From the NCBI GenBank assembly GCA_002375465.1, contig DFLT01000017.1, positions 1 to 64,000 on the forward strand: a stretch of DNA of 64,000 nt, given 5' to 3'. This DNA is from Alphaproteobacteria bacterium UBA3612. GTDB lineage: Bacteria > Pseudomonadota > Alphaproteobacteria > Sphingomonadales > Sphingomonadaceae. The notes beneath the pieces were generated by a model. The model made no database searches. It had not been told where the DNA came from and saw only the letters and a list, made by a program, of their open reading frames with translations. Positions 33,255-41,600 of this stretch are shown one piece after another; the stretch's first letter is position 1; every line of letters starts with the position of its first letter. Position numbers and translations under genes: made by a program.

Positions 33255-33949
33255 TCGTCCGCCGGGGAAGGTGGCGAGGCGGGGGCGGACACGGCACCGC
33301 AATCCTCTGCCGCGACCGGCGCCGGATCCTGGTCGGCTGCAATCATGTAGAGCATGGGCCGGGCGACATCGATCACCGCACGATGTTCATCGAGCAGATC
33401 CTGTCCGATCAGTCCGTCGAGCCGCCCGCCGGAAAGCGGCCCCAGAACCTGACTGAGCGCGCCAAGGTCGGCGACCATGATCGTCGATTGGCGCACCGGC
33501 ATGCCGCCGACGGTCATCGAGTCGAGCCGCATCTGCTGTGCCTTTCCGGCGCCGGCGATGGACACGGCGGGAATGGGTATGGAGGGCAGGCCGCCGCCCG
33601 CCTCCTCAAGGTCGAAATCCCCTGCGGTCGCGCTGTCGATTACGGAGATATTGGCGCCGGTATCGACAACAAAGCGGGCAGGCGTGCCATTGACCGTCGC
33701 ATCGACCAGATGATGGCCGGTTACGATGTGCGTCAGGGGAACGGCGGAGAAGCCCAGCAAGCATAATGCGTGATCCACCGTCCCAGCGTCCTGGGGGCGA
33801 TAGTCCGGTGCCATGCTGAGCGCCTTGCCCGCATCGCCGACCAGATCGTCACATGCGGACAGCAGCAGCCCTGCGCCAAGGATGCCGGCAGCCGTGCCGA
33901 TCAAACGACGGGCAGGCGGCGTCCCATGCCGACGGTGCTTGAACTGCAC
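33251..33949 (-). CDS. Lipoprotein with retropepsin-like aspartyl protease domain
   Basis: A 232-aa protein starting at GTG 33949 (AAAGGG upstream). The signal peptide ends in LGAGLLLSAC, a lipobox, so it is probably membrane-anchored in the periplasm. The mature part has the retropepsin-like active-site motif FVVDTGANISVID and a later LDGLIGQDLL, typical of bacterial clan AA proteases. The C-terminal tail is Ala/Pro-rich. An in-frame ATG at 34003 would add 18 residues in front of the signal, which is less likely. Its partner gene downstream is a deacetylase; why they are coupled is unknown. Confidence 0.75.
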   Translation of the reverse strand: MQFKHRRHGTPPARRLIGTAAGILGAGLLLSACDDLVGDAGKALSMAPDYRPQDAGTVDHALCLLGFSAVPLTHIVTGHHLVDATVNGTPARFVVDTGANISVIDSATAGDFDLEEAGGGLPSIPIPAVSIAGAGKAQQMRLDSMTVGGMPVRQSTIMVADLGALSQVLGPLSGGRLDGLIGQDLLDEHRAVIDVARPMLYMIAADQDPAPVAAEDCGAVSAPASPPSPADE

Positions 33950-34041
33950 GATTTCAAACCCTTTCGCGAATGGAGGCCGTTCGGAAAAGAAAGGCGCGCG
34001 CATGCGATTCCGTTCCCGCCCGCCATCGACTTTCGGGTGCT

Positions 34042-34419
34042 TCAAATCGTCACGAGATCGCCGCCCATATTGCAGGCGGCGAGAAATCCGATCGTTCCCA
34101 TCGTGACGCAACCGGGCCGCAAATCCCCGGCGCGCAGCCCTGTCAGGTGCATACCGGTTTCGCAGGCGGCGAGTTCAACATCCATCTCCTCCGCCTGAGA
34201 AAACAGCTCCTGCACCGTCGCCACCCCCGCCGCGCGATAGCGGTCGCTTTCGGGCCAGCATTTGCGGGCGGAGAGCGCGGCCACCGCCTCCCCCTGAAAA
34301 AACATGCGCACCTGCCGGTTCAGCGCCGCCGCGCCGACCGCCAGCGAAAGCGCCGCATGAATGCGCGCATAGCCCGTGTCGACCAGAACGATGTTCAGCG
34401 CGGACGGCAGCGGGGACAT
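34042..34419 (-). CDS. DsrE/DsrF-like small protein
   Basis: A 125-aa protein of the DsrE fold (NIVLVDTGYARIHAALSLAVGAAALNRQVRMFFQG, then LSGLRAGDL-like and MGTIGFLAACNMGGD). Two cysteines, in ACETGM and the C-terminal AACNMGG, could take part in sulfur handling, as in DsrE/TusD proteins. The gene starts inside the MoeB/ThiF-like gene (25-nt overlap), so it is translationally linked to a sulfur-transfer activating enzyme. This supports a sulfur-relay role, by inference. Confidence 0.75.
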   Translation of the reverse strand: MSPLPSALNIVLVDTGYARIHAALSLAVGAAALNRQVRMFFQGEAVAALSARKCWPESDRYRAAGVATVQELFSQAEEMDVELAACETGMHLTGLRAGDLRPGCVTMGTIGFLAACNMGGDLVTI

Positions 34420-35162
34420 TCCGGGTCCTTTGGCAGGCGAATGTCCCGCATCCGCTGTGACAGCGCATCATAGAACAGGATGCGCCCGTTCAGCGGCGTG
34501 CCGAACGGCACCAGCGCGCGGATCACCTCCAGCGCCTGCATCGAACCGACGATGCCCGCGACCGCGCCCAATATGCCGACATCGGCACAGGACCGCCCCG
34601 GCACGTCCGTCGCCTCACCCGCAAAGCAGAACCAGCACGGCTGGTCCGCTTCCCAGCCGCGAAAGGTGGAAAGCTGCCCTTCGTACGGGCCCAGTGCCGC
34701 GCTGACGAGCGGGATGCGCAGCCGGTTGGATATGTCCGCGACAACGGCGCGGGTCGCAAAGCTGTCGGACCCATCGGCAATGACGTCGTGGTTCGCCAGC
34801 AGTTCCTCTGCATTGTCCGCCGTCAGCCGTTCCCGAACCGCATCGACGCGCGCCTCTGGATTCAAAGCCTTCAATGCGGCCTTTGCGGAGCCGGCCTTGG
34901 CAACGCCGATATCGGCGGTCCCGTGCAGGACCTGTCGCTGCAGGTTGGACAGGTCCACGGTATCGTCGTCGATGATTGTCAGGCGCCCAATGCCCGCCGC
35001 CGCCAGATATTGCAGGCAAGGACTGCCGAGGCCGCCGGCGCCGATCACCGCCACGCGAGAGGCGAACAGCCTGCGCTGTCCCGCGCCGCCAATCTCCTTC
35101 AGGACGATGTGGCGCGCATAGCGTTCCAGCTGCTGGTCAGTAAGCGGGTGTGCATCCGTCAT
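34395..35162 (-). CDS. moeB: MoeB/ThiF-family adenylyltransferase
   Basis: A 255-aa E1-like enzyme. The nucleotide-binding motif is VAVIGAGGLGSPCLQYLAAAG, followed by IIDDDTVDLSNLQRQVLH and a Cys-containing GADSFATR-like DGSDSFATRA segment. Zn-ligand CxxC pairs are WFC near the middle and CPRC at the end. The family adenylates the C-terminal Gly of small sulfur carriers (MoaD or ThiS). No such carrier is adjacent, so MoeB versus ThiF cannot be settled. The stop overlaps the DsrE-like gene. Confidence 0.85.
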   Translation of the reverse strand: MTDAHPLTDQQLERYARHIVLKEIGGAGQRRLFASRVAVIGAGGLGSPCLQYLAAAGIGRLTIIDDDTVDLSNLQRQVLHGTADIGVAKAGSAKAALKALNPEARVDAVRERLTADNAEELLANHDVIADGSDSFATRAVVADISNRLRIPLVSAALGPYEGQLSTFRGWEADQPCWFCFAGEATDVPGRSCADVGILGAVAGIVGSMQALEVIRALVPFGTPLNGRILFYDALSQRMRDIRLPKDPECPRCRPR

Positions 35163-35177
35163 ATCGTCCCTTCGCCG

Positions 35178-35618
35178 TCAGCGACCGGTGGAGCCAAAGC
35201 CGCCCGCGCCCCGGTCCGTTGCATCCAGTTCCTCGACCTCCGCAAATTCGGCCCGTGTCACGGCGGCGGGGACCAGTTGCGCGATGCGGTCGCCGCGCCG
35301 GATGCCGAAGCTTTCACTGCCCAGATTAGCGAGGATCACCTTCACCTCTCCGCGATAGTCGGAATCGATGGTGCCGGGCGTGTTCAGGCAGGTAACGCCA
35401 TGTTTCAGCGCCAGGCCGGATCGCGGGCGCACCTGTACCTCATATCCCGGCGGGATGGCGATGGCGAAGCCGGTGGCAACGGCGTGACGCTGACCGGGGG
35501 CCAGATCCAGCTCCTCCGCCGCGACAATGTCCATGCCCGACGCGCCCGCGCTGGCATAGGCGGGCACGGGCAGGCCCTCGCCATGCGGCAGGCGTTGCAG
35601 GCGAATGGCGATGGTCAT
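35178..35618 (-). CDS. dut: dUTP diphosphatase
   Basis: A 146-aa trimeric dUTPase with its five conserved motifs: ASAGASGMDIVA, PRSGLALKHGV, NTPGTIDSDYRGEVKV, RRGDRIAQLV and the C-terminal RGAGGFGSTGR. It converts dUTP to dUMP. ATG 35618 overlaps the coaBC stop by 4 nt (ATGA), a common arrangement in alphaproteobacteria. The longer frame to 35684 would intrude into coaBC. Confidence 0.96.
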   Translation of the reverse strand: MTIAIRLQRLPHGEGLPVPAYASAGASGMDIVAAEELDLAPGQRHAVATGFAIAIPPGYEVQVRPRSGLALKHGVTCLNTPGTIDSDYRGEVKVILANLGSESFGIRRGDRIAQLVPAAVTRAEFAEVEELDATDRGAGGFGSTGR

Positions 35619-36829
35619 GTTAGCGTCTCCGAAATTCTTGCTGCGAGGCGGCGGGCGACCTCTTCCTTTGGCAGGTCGGGCCATTCCTCGACCCCGTCTG
35701 ACGTGACGATGTGGACGCGGTTTACGCTGCCGCCCATCACATCGCCCGATACGTCATTGGCCACAATCCAGTCGCATCCCTTTCGCGCCAGCTTTGCGGC
35801 GGCATGTTCGACGACATTTTCGGTTTCCGCCGCGAAGCCGATGACCAGCGCCGGGCGCCTGTCATGGGTGGAGATGTGCGCGAGAATGTCCGGATTTTCG
35901 GCCAAGGGCAGGCTGGCGGGCGCGGTGCCGTCCTTCTTTATCTTCTGCTTCGCATCGCTGGCGGCGCGCCAGTCGGCGACGGCGGCCACCATGACGGCAA
36001 TATCGGCGGGCAAGGCCGCCTCGACCGCGGCCTGCATCTCACGCGCGGTCTGCACATCGACGCGGCGAACGCCGGGCGGCGCCGACAGGGAGACGGGCCC
36101 CGCGACCAGCGTGACATCCGCGCCCGCCGCCGCCAGTGCGCCCGCTATGGCAAAGCCCTGCCGACCGCTCGACCGGTTGGCGATGTAGCGCACCGGATCG
36201 ATCGGCTCGTGCGTGGGACCGGCAGTGACGATGGCTCGTCTTCCTGCAAGCGGCCGCCCCTCACCCGGCAAGGGCAGGGCGCCGGCCTCCTGCGCAAGCA
36301 CCTGCCGCACACGGGCAAGGATTTCCGGCGGCTCCGGCAGGCGACCGGCGCCCCATTCGCCGCACGCCATCGCGCCCTCGTCCGGCTCCATGACCAGTGC
36401 GCCATCCGCGCGCAGCGTCGCCAGGTTTCGCTGCGTTGCGGAATGATGCCACATGCGGACGTTCATCGCGGGCACGAACAGCACCCGCTTGTCGGTCGCC
36501 AGCAGCAGGGTCGTCGCCAGATCGTCGGCAATGCCGTTCGCCGCCTTTGCCATGATATTGGCGGTCGCCGGGCATACCAGCACCAGATCGGCGTCGCGCG
36601 ACAGCTGGATATGGCCGATTTCCTGCTCCTCGGTCGCGTCCAGCATATCGCCGAACACGCGGTCGCCGGTCAGCACGCCCAAGGACAGCGGTGTCACAAA
36701 GCTCTTCGCGCTATCGGTCATCACCGCGCGCACGGACGCCCCCTCCCGATTCAAGAGGCGGACAAGCTCCAAAGCCTTATATGCCGCGATACCGCCAGAG
36801 ACGATCAGAAGGATGCGCTTGCCGTTCAT
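35615..36829 (-). CDS. coaBC: Bifunctional phosphopantothenoylcysteine decarboxylase / phosphopantothenate-cysteine ligase
   Basis: A 404-aa coenzyme A biosynthesis enzyme. The N-terminal CoaC flavoprotein part has GGIAAYKALELVRLL, the PASANTxAK-like CPATANIMAKAANGIADDL, and PAMNVRMW. The C-terminal CoaB ligase part begins near GRRAIVTAGPTHEPIDPVRYIANRSSGRQG and includes KxKK-type KQKIKK. Its ATG lies within the ATGA overlap with the stop of the HepT toxin gene, so an essential gene is translationally coupled to a toxin-antitoxin module. The coaBC-dut coupling downstream is conventional. Confidence 0.96.
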   Translation of the reverse strand: MNGKRILLIVSGGIAAYKALELVRLLNREGASVRAVMTDSAKSFVTPLSLGVLTGDRVFGDMLDATEEQEIGHIQLSRDADLVLVCPATANIMAKAANGIADDLATTLLLATDKRVLFVPAMNVRMWHHSATQRNLATLRADGALVMEPDEGAMACGEWGAGRLPEPPEILARVRQVLAQEAGALPLPGEGRPLAGRRAIVTAGPTHEPIDPVRYIANRSSGRQGFAIAGALAAAGADVTLVAGPVSLSAPPGVRRVDVQTAREMQAAVEAALPADIAVMVAAVADWRAASDAKQKIKKDGTAPASLPLAENPDILAHISTHDRRPALVIGFAAETENVVEHAAAKLARKGCDWIVANDVSGDVMGGSVNRVHIVTSDGVEEWPDLPKEEVARRLAARISETLT

Positions 36830-37170
36830 TCGGAAAAACCATTCAGTTCACGGCGGCACACATCCGCCAGCGTATCGAGATCGCCGCGAGCCGCTTCCCA
36901 AACCGGAATGGGCCGAACGGCGCCGTAATTGTGGCTGATCAGATTTCGCATGGCGTACATAGCCCGCCAGTCGATATGCGCATGTCGGCGCTTGAGCTCG
37001 TCTGGCAGATTCCGGCTCTCTTCTCCAATGTGGAGAAGTCGAAAGGCGGTAAGATCGATTTCGTCACGGCTGGCGGCAAAAGTATCGGCATCCATATCCT
37101 CGAGACGTGCATCGATCAGTTCGATCAGTTCAAGAATGGTTTCAAGTCGCCTGCGGGCACTGGCTGCCAT
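36826..37170 (-). CDS. hepT: HepT-like ribonuclease toxin
   Basis: A 114-aa HEPN-domain protein of the DUF86/HepT family. The catalytic RxxxxH motif is RNLISHNY near residue 80, within AMYAMRNLISHNYGAV. The rest is an all-helical bundle. HepT toxins cleave RNA and are neutralised by the MntA nucleotidyltransferase encoded just upstream. ATG 37170 overlaps the mntA stop (TAATG). Its own stop overlaps the coaBC start by 4 nt, so toxin and an essential enzyme share a transcript and coupled translation. Confidence 0.9.
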   Translation of the reverse strand: MAASARRRLETILELIELIDARLEDMDADTFAASRDEIDLTAFRLLHIGEESRNLPDELKRRHAHIDWRAMYAMRNLISHNYGAVRPIPVWEAARGDLDTLADVCRRELNGFSE

Positions 37171-37478
37171 TAGAAGATCGCGACCATATCCGACTCAGCG
37201 GTAGCGCGGGCGAAATCGCGAATGGCTTCCCGCTCGAGAAGGTCCACCGGCACACCCATGGCATCACTTAGACGAACCTGTATCCTGGCCTGATCCAGAA
37301 GGCTGAACTTCACCTTCGGGCGATCCACCTCGAAGGCGATATCGAGGTCGGACGCCGCTCCTGCATCGTTCCGAGCCACAGAACCGTAGAGAAACATATG
37401 TGCAATTCCCGCCCGCCGCAGTTCCGGTTCGAAGGCGCGCAAACGGGCAAGGGCGGTCTTTCGGTCCATAGGGGCCAT
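37170..37478 (-). CDS. mntA: MntA-like minimal nucleotidyltransferase antitoxin
   Basis: A 102-aa MNT-fold protein. The catalytic motif GSVARNDAGAASDLDIAFE follows the GSx(9-10)DxD pattern. A third acidic residue follows in VPVDLLEREA. MntA antitoxins adenylylate a Tyr near the HepT active site (RxxxxHxY) and so silence it; HepT here has the matching Tyr. ATG 37478 has AAGG upstream; ATG 37469 is an alternative. It is the first gene of the mntA-hepT-coaBC-dut run. Confidence 0.9.
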   Translation of the reverse strand: MAPMDRKTALARLRAFEPELRRAGIAHMFLYGSVARNDAGAASDLDIAFEVDRPKVKFSLLDQARIQVRLSDAMGVPVDLLEREAIRDFARATAESDMVAIF

Positions 37479-37518
37479 ATAGCCTTCTTCCGGCCCTTTC
37501 GGAACAGGCCGACCGAAT

Positions 37519-39051
37519 TTAACCCAGCGCCACGACCGCCAGGGCGAGGGCGGCGCCTATGCCCGTGCCCAGCAGCATCCAGGCCGACCGCACCGGCCGC
37601 CTGCGCGGCGGCAGCGGGGCCATGGGGGGCAGCGGCGGCGCCGCGCCCTCCGCCGGGACGAGCGCCATGACACGACGCATGAAATCGGGGAATTCCGCCA
37701 GCGTCCGTACATTGCGGATCAGCCCGTCGGCCAGCACGGCCTCCGGCCCCAGTTCGTCGCGGCTCCATTCCTCTATCAGGGGACCGGCGATGACCGACAT
37801 GTTGACGTCGGGGTCAAGCGCATAGGCGACGCCCTCCACCATCACCATCGTCTTTTGCAGAAGAAGCAGATGCGGCTGCGTCTGCATGTCGAACTGGCGC
37901 GTAATGGCGAACAGCCCGTCCAGCATATTGCCGATGGAGATATCCTTTACCGGCAGGCCGCGTATGGGTTCCCCCACGGACCGCAGCGCGGTGATGAATT
38001 CGCCCATATTATGGTGCGCGGGCACGTAGCCAGCCTCAAAATGGATTTCCGCCACGCGGCGGTAATTGCCGGTGATGAGGCCGCCCAGTATCTCGGCCAG
38101 CCACAGCCGCGCGCGGTGGTCGATGCGGCCCATGATGCCGAAATCGATGGCGGCGATCCTGCCATCGGGCAGTGCGAACAGGTTCCCCTGGTGCAGGTCG
38201 GCGTGGAAAAAGCCGGCGATGATCGCCTGCCGCAGGAAACCGCGCACCAATATGCCGGCCAGCTCTCTACGGTCGAGACCCGCCGCCTCCAGCGCGGCGA
38301 CATCGGTCATCTTTATGCCGTCGATCCATTCGATCGTCATCGCGCGGCGGCTGGTCCGCTGCCAATCGACCTTTGGAATGACGAATCCCGGTTCCGCCGC
38401 CAATTGATCGGCGAGTTCCGAGGCTGAGGCGGCCTCCATCCGCAGATTGAGTTCACGTTCCACCCAGCGGCGGAAATAAGCGACCGTCGCGCGCGGGCGC
38501 AGACGAGCAAATTCGCCGCCATAATTTTCTATCCGGATGGCGATCCATTCATAGGTGGCGAGGGCGCGTTCGAAATCATCCTCGATATGCGGGCGCAGGA
38601 CCTTTACCGCGACGACATCCCCGTCGGTGGTGACGGCCTTGTGCACCTGCGCGATGCTGGCCGAACCCACGGGCGTTTCATCGATGTGAGAAAACATCGT
38701 CTCAACCGGGACGCCGAAAGCCTCCTCGATGGACGCCTTGAAGGTCGCGAAGGGATAGGGGTCCAGATTGTCCTGCAAATGCGCCAGTTCGCGCGCCGCC
38801 GCCTCCCCCACCAGATCGGGACGCGTGGCCAGCGCCTGGCCCAGCTTGATCGCCGCCGGGCCGAGGGCACGGAAGGCGTCGACATATTGCGGTTCGCGCG
38901 GCGCCCGCGTGCCGATGCGGGCAAGACGAGCCAGCCGCTTCAGCATCGGCGGAGCATGCGGGCTTTCCTCGAACACGCGCAGAACGCCGTGCCGCGCAAG
39001 CGTGCGCCCCCACACCAGCACACGCCGCAAATGCGTAATGTCGCTCGTCAC
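37519..39051 (-). CDS. ubiB: Ubiquinone biosynthesis kinase-like protein UbiB
   Basis: A 510-aa UbiB/ABC1 family protein, an atypical kinase-like ATPase required for ubiquinone synthesis. The family KxGQ signature appears as AIKLGQALATRPDL, the Ala-rich loop as PVGSASIAQVHKAV, VAVKVLRP carries the ATP-site Lys, and HADLHQGNLF and AIDFGIMGRI carry the metal ligands. C-terminal hydrophobic helices (SAWMLLGTGIGAALALAVVALG) anchor it in the membrane. GTG 39051 lies 8 nt past the ubiE stop, consistent with a ubiE-ubiB operon. Confidence 0.94.
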   Translation of the reverse strand: MTSDITHLRRVLVWGRTLARHGVLRVFEESPHAPPMLKRLARLARIGTRAPREPQYVDAFRALGPAAIKLGQALATRPDLVGEAAARELAHLQDNLDPYPFATFKASIEEAFGVPVETMFSHIDETPVGSASIAQVHKAVTTDGDVVAVKVLRPHIEDDFERALATYEWIAIRIENYGGEFARLRPRATVAYFRRWVERELNLRMEAASASELADQLAAEPGFVIPKVDWQRTSRRAMTIEWIDGIKMTDVAALEAAGLDRRELAGILVRGFLRQAIIAGFFHADLHQGNLFALPDGRIAAIDFGIMGRIDHRARLWLAEILGGLITGNYRRVAEIHFEAGYVPAHHNMGEFITALRSVGEPIRGLPVKDISIGNMLDGLFAITRQFDMQTQPHLLLLQKTMVMVEGVAYALDPDVNMSVIAGPLIEEWSRDELGPEAVLADGLIRNVRTLAEFPDFMRRVMALVPAEGAAPPLPPMAPLPPRRRPVRSAWMLLGTGIGAALALAVVALG

Positions 39052-39058
39052 GCCGCTG

Positions 39059-39790
39059 TCACGCCTTCCAGCCGCAGTGGATCGCGCTGACGCCGCCCAG
39101 AAAGGGCGTGACGGCCACACGCGCAAAGCCGGCATCGCGCATCATCGCCGCAAACTCTTCCATCGGCGGGAAACGCTGAATCGATTCCACGAGATATTGG
39201 TAGGGTTCCTGGTCCCCGGCGACCATGCCGCCCACCCTGGGCCACAGGGCCATGGACATTTTTTCATAGGCGGCGCCAAATATTGGCCATTCGGCGCGGC
39301 TGAATTCCAGACAATAAAAGCGCCCGCCATATTTCAGGACACGGTACGCCTCTCTGAGGGCAGCGGGAATATCCGTTACATTCCTGATACCGTAGGCGAT
39401 CGTATAGGCGTCGAACATCTGGTCCGGAAAGCTGAGCGTCTCGGCATTTTCCTCTGCCCAGGCAAGGTCGGCGATACCGCGCTTTTCCGCGCGCGACTTT
39501 CCGACGGACAGCATGTGCGGATTGATGTCCGCCACCGTGACGCTGGCCCCGGACCGCGCCAGGCGAAAGGCGATGTCGCCCGTCCCCCCGGCCATATCGA
39601 GAATGCGCTCTCCTGCGCGGGGGCGTACGCGGGAAACGAATCGGTCCTTCAGCAGGCGGTGCGTACCGCCCGACATCAGGTCGTTCATTATGTCATAGCG
39701 CTGCGCCACCCGTTCGAACACGCTGCCCACGCGGGCGGTCTTCTCTTCCGGGGAAACATCCTCGAAGCCGTAGGATACTGTGTCGGTCAT
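39059..39790 (-). CDS. ubiE: Ubiquinone/menaquinone C-methyltransferase
   Basis: A 243-aa SAM-dependent methyltransferase. Features are the N-terminal YGFEDVSPEEKTARVGSVFERVAQRYDIMNDLMSGGTHRLLKD and the SAM motif DMAGGTGDIAFRLA, followed by the YGIRNVTDIPAALREAYRVLKYGGRF signature of UbiE. It methylates the quinone ring. ATG 39790 matches the usual N terminus. It is divergent from mutM; the 116-bp gap holds both promoters. Confidence 0.95.
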   Translation of the reverse strand: MTDTVSYGFEDVSPEEKTARVGSVFERVAQRYDIMNDLMSGGTHRLLKDRFVSRVRPRAGERILDMAGGTGDIAFRLARSGASVTVADINPHMLSVGKSRAEKRGIADLAWAEENAETLSFPDQMFDAYTIAYGIRNVTDIPAALREAYRVLKYGGRFYCLEFSRAEWPIFGAAYEKMSMALWPRVGGMVAGDQEPYQYLVESIQRFPPMEEFAAMMRDAGFARVAVTPFLGGVSAIHCGWKA

Positions 39791-39906
39791 GGGGATAGCG
39801 CATAGCTGCCACTGGAAGGGCGGGCAAATGGCCTTATGTCGCGTGGCCTGCAAGAGGATGCTTTGACGACGCCCCCCGGCAGACAAATCGCTGAAGGAGC
39901 CCTCCC

Positions 39907-40719
39907 ATACCCGAATTACCCGAGGTCGAAACGACGATGCGCGGCGTCGCCCCCCTGCTGGTGGGGGAGCGGCTGACGCAGGTCGAGGTGCGGCGGGCGG
40001 ACCTGCGCTGGCCCATCGCGCCCGATTTCCGCCAGCGGCTGCAGGGGGCGACCGTCACCGCCGTCGGGCGCCGCGCCAAATATGGCCTGATCCACACCGA
40101 CCGGGGCGATTCGATCATCTTGCACCTGGGCATGTCGGGCCGGCTGCGACTCGATCCCGCCGAAGATTTGAAGCACGACCATGTGCTGTTCGAAACGGCG
40201 AAGGGCCGCATCGCCCTGAACGACCCCCGGCGATTCGGGTCACTGCATATCGTTGAGACGGACCGTCTGGAGGCGCATCCCCTGATCGCGGCCTGCGGGC
40301 CGGAGCCGCTGGGCGCGGATTTCGATGCCGCGCATGTGCGCACCGTGACGAAAGGCAGTCAGGCGCCGATAAAGGCGCTGCTGCTGGACGGAAAACGCAT
40401 CGCGGGCCTCGGCAATATCTATGTCTGCGAAGCACTGTTCGAGGCGGGTGTCCGGCCGACGCGCAAGGGCGCACGCCTTACCGCACGCGAAGCAGCGCGC
40501 CTGGCGGAAACCATTCCCGCCGTTCTGTCGCGCGCGATCGAGGCGGGCGGGTCCAGCCTGCGCGACTATGCCCAGCCTTCGGGTGAACTGGGATATTTCC
40601 AGCATGATTTCCGCGTATATGGCCGCGCGGGAGACCCCTGTCATACGTGCGGAACGCCGATCCGGCGCATCGTTCAATCGGCACGGTCCAGCTTTTACTG
40701 TCCTACTTGCCAGCGATAG
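39907..40719 (+). CDS. mutM: Formamidopyrimidine-DNA glycosylase, apparent ATA start codon
   Basis: The reading frame matches MutM. The conserved N terminus PELPEVETTMRGV, with the catalytic Pro2 and Glu3, is preceded by ATA at 39907 instead of ATG, GTG or TTG. An AGGAG lies 8 nt upstream, and an in-frame TGA at 39892 rules out an earlier start. The first ATG (39937) would remove the catalytic Pro and Glu. Elsewhere the protein looks complete: a beta-hairpin Lys in GRRAKYGLIH, LHLGMSGRL, and the C-terminal zinc finger CHTCGTPIRRIVQ then YCPTCQR. It would be 270 aa from the ATA. The family excises oxidised purines such as 8-oxoguanine. Confidence 0.85.
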   Translation: MPELPEVETTMRGVAPLLVGERLTQVEVRRADLRWPIAPDFRQRLQGATVTAVGRRAKYGLIHTDRGDSIILHLGMSGRLRLDPAEDLKHDHVLFETAKGRIALNDPRRFGSLHIVETDRLEAHPLIAACGPEPLGADFDAAHVRTVTKGSQAPIKALLLDGKRIAGLGNIYVCEALFEAGVRPTRKGARLTAREAARLAETIPAVLSRAIEAGGSSLRDYAQPSGELGYFQHDFRVYGRAGDPCHTCGTPIRRIVQSARSSFYCPTCQR

Positions 40720-40831
40720 CGCCAAATTCCTTGACCCCGGCGGCCCGGCTGCCTATGTCCCGCCCCTTGCTGACAGCGGGTCTTGCCCGCCGTCCAATCT
40801 GACACGCACATCTGAAGACGAGACGAGCCCC

Positions 40832-41095
40832 ATGGCCAATACCCCCCAGGCGCGCAAGCGCATCCGCCGCAACGAAGCCCGTACCGAGGTTCTGGGTGCG
40901 CGCCGCAGCGCGATCCGCACCTTTGTCAAGAAGGTCGAATCGGCCATCGCCGCCGGCGACAAGGACGCAGCGAAGAACGCCCTGCAGGCAGCGCAGCCGC
41001 AGATGCAGCGCGGCGTCGCGAAGGGCGTTCTTCACAAGAACACCGCCTCTCGCAAGCTGAGCCGTCTGAGCGCCCGCATTGCCGCGCTTGGTTAA
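40832..41095 (+). CDS. rpsT: Ribosomal protein S20
   Basis: An 87-aa, Lys/Arg-rich 30S protein (MANTPQARKRIRRNEARTEV, then the helical IRTFVKKVESAIAAGD and GVLHKNTASRKLSRLSARIAAL). It binds 16S rRNA during 30S assembly. ATG 40832 starts at the family N terminus; the in-frame extension to 40421 overlaps mutM. It sits between mutM and dnaA, a common alphaproteobacterial order, and is followed by a strong terminator at 41120-41159. Confidence 0.96.
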   Translation: MANTPQARKRIRRNEARTEVLGARRSAIRTFVKKVESAIAAGDKDAAKNALQAAQPQMQRGVAKGVLHKNTASRKLSRLSARIAALG

Positions 41096-41119
41096 GGCCC
41101 GCTAAATCTTTCAGTGCCT

Positions 41120-41159
41120 GAAAAGGGGCGCTGCCGGGTAGCCGGCGGCGCCCCTTTTC
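41120..41159 (+). terminator. Rho-independent terminator after rpsT
   Basis: GAAAAGGGGCGC and GGCGCCCCTTTTC form a long stem (41120-41159) with an inner TGCCGG/GCCGGC extension, ending in a T run. It also reads as a terminator on the minus strand, but no minus-strand gene precedes it. Confidence 0.88.
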
Positions 41160-41600
41160 AATGCGACTCATGCGTTTTCGGGAACTTGCCCGCAGCCGTC
41201 GATTGGCAGCGAAAAGGGAGAGATAAAACAGCCCGAAAATGTGCGACGCAGCGAATCGCGGGTCCCGCGTGTCAACGACTTTATTTCCAGAATATGACAG
41301 GCCCGAGGCTTGATCGAATGGCCCTCCGGCGCGTACAAGATGCACCGAGGCGGAGGGGCTTATCGGGGCTTCCACCCCAATTTAGAATGCGATTTCCAGT
41401 AATCGTCCGTCTGCACTGATGCATTCGGCGAACAAGGAAGAATTGCGCCTAATGCTCGCAGTCGGAAAGTTCCGGCTGTTCGACAGGATTATTGTTGTTT
41501 CGCATCGGCGTTACTTCAACATCCTGACTTTGGACAGCAGGAATGCCGTCCAATCTTTTTGTTAACCTGCACCTGCAGGGCTGAGATAGACGGAGACGAT
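41160..41600. other. Upstream region of dnaA without a gene
   Basis: 441 bases hold the dnaA promoter region. I see no TTATCCACA-type DnaA boxes and no iterons, so nothing marks the chromosomal origin here. The overlapping open frames on the minus strand have no recognisable features. Confidence 0.55.

Noticed and set aside
41160..41600. Chromosomal origin of replication next to dnaA
   Set aside because: No DnaA boxes or AT-rich repeat cluster could be seen.
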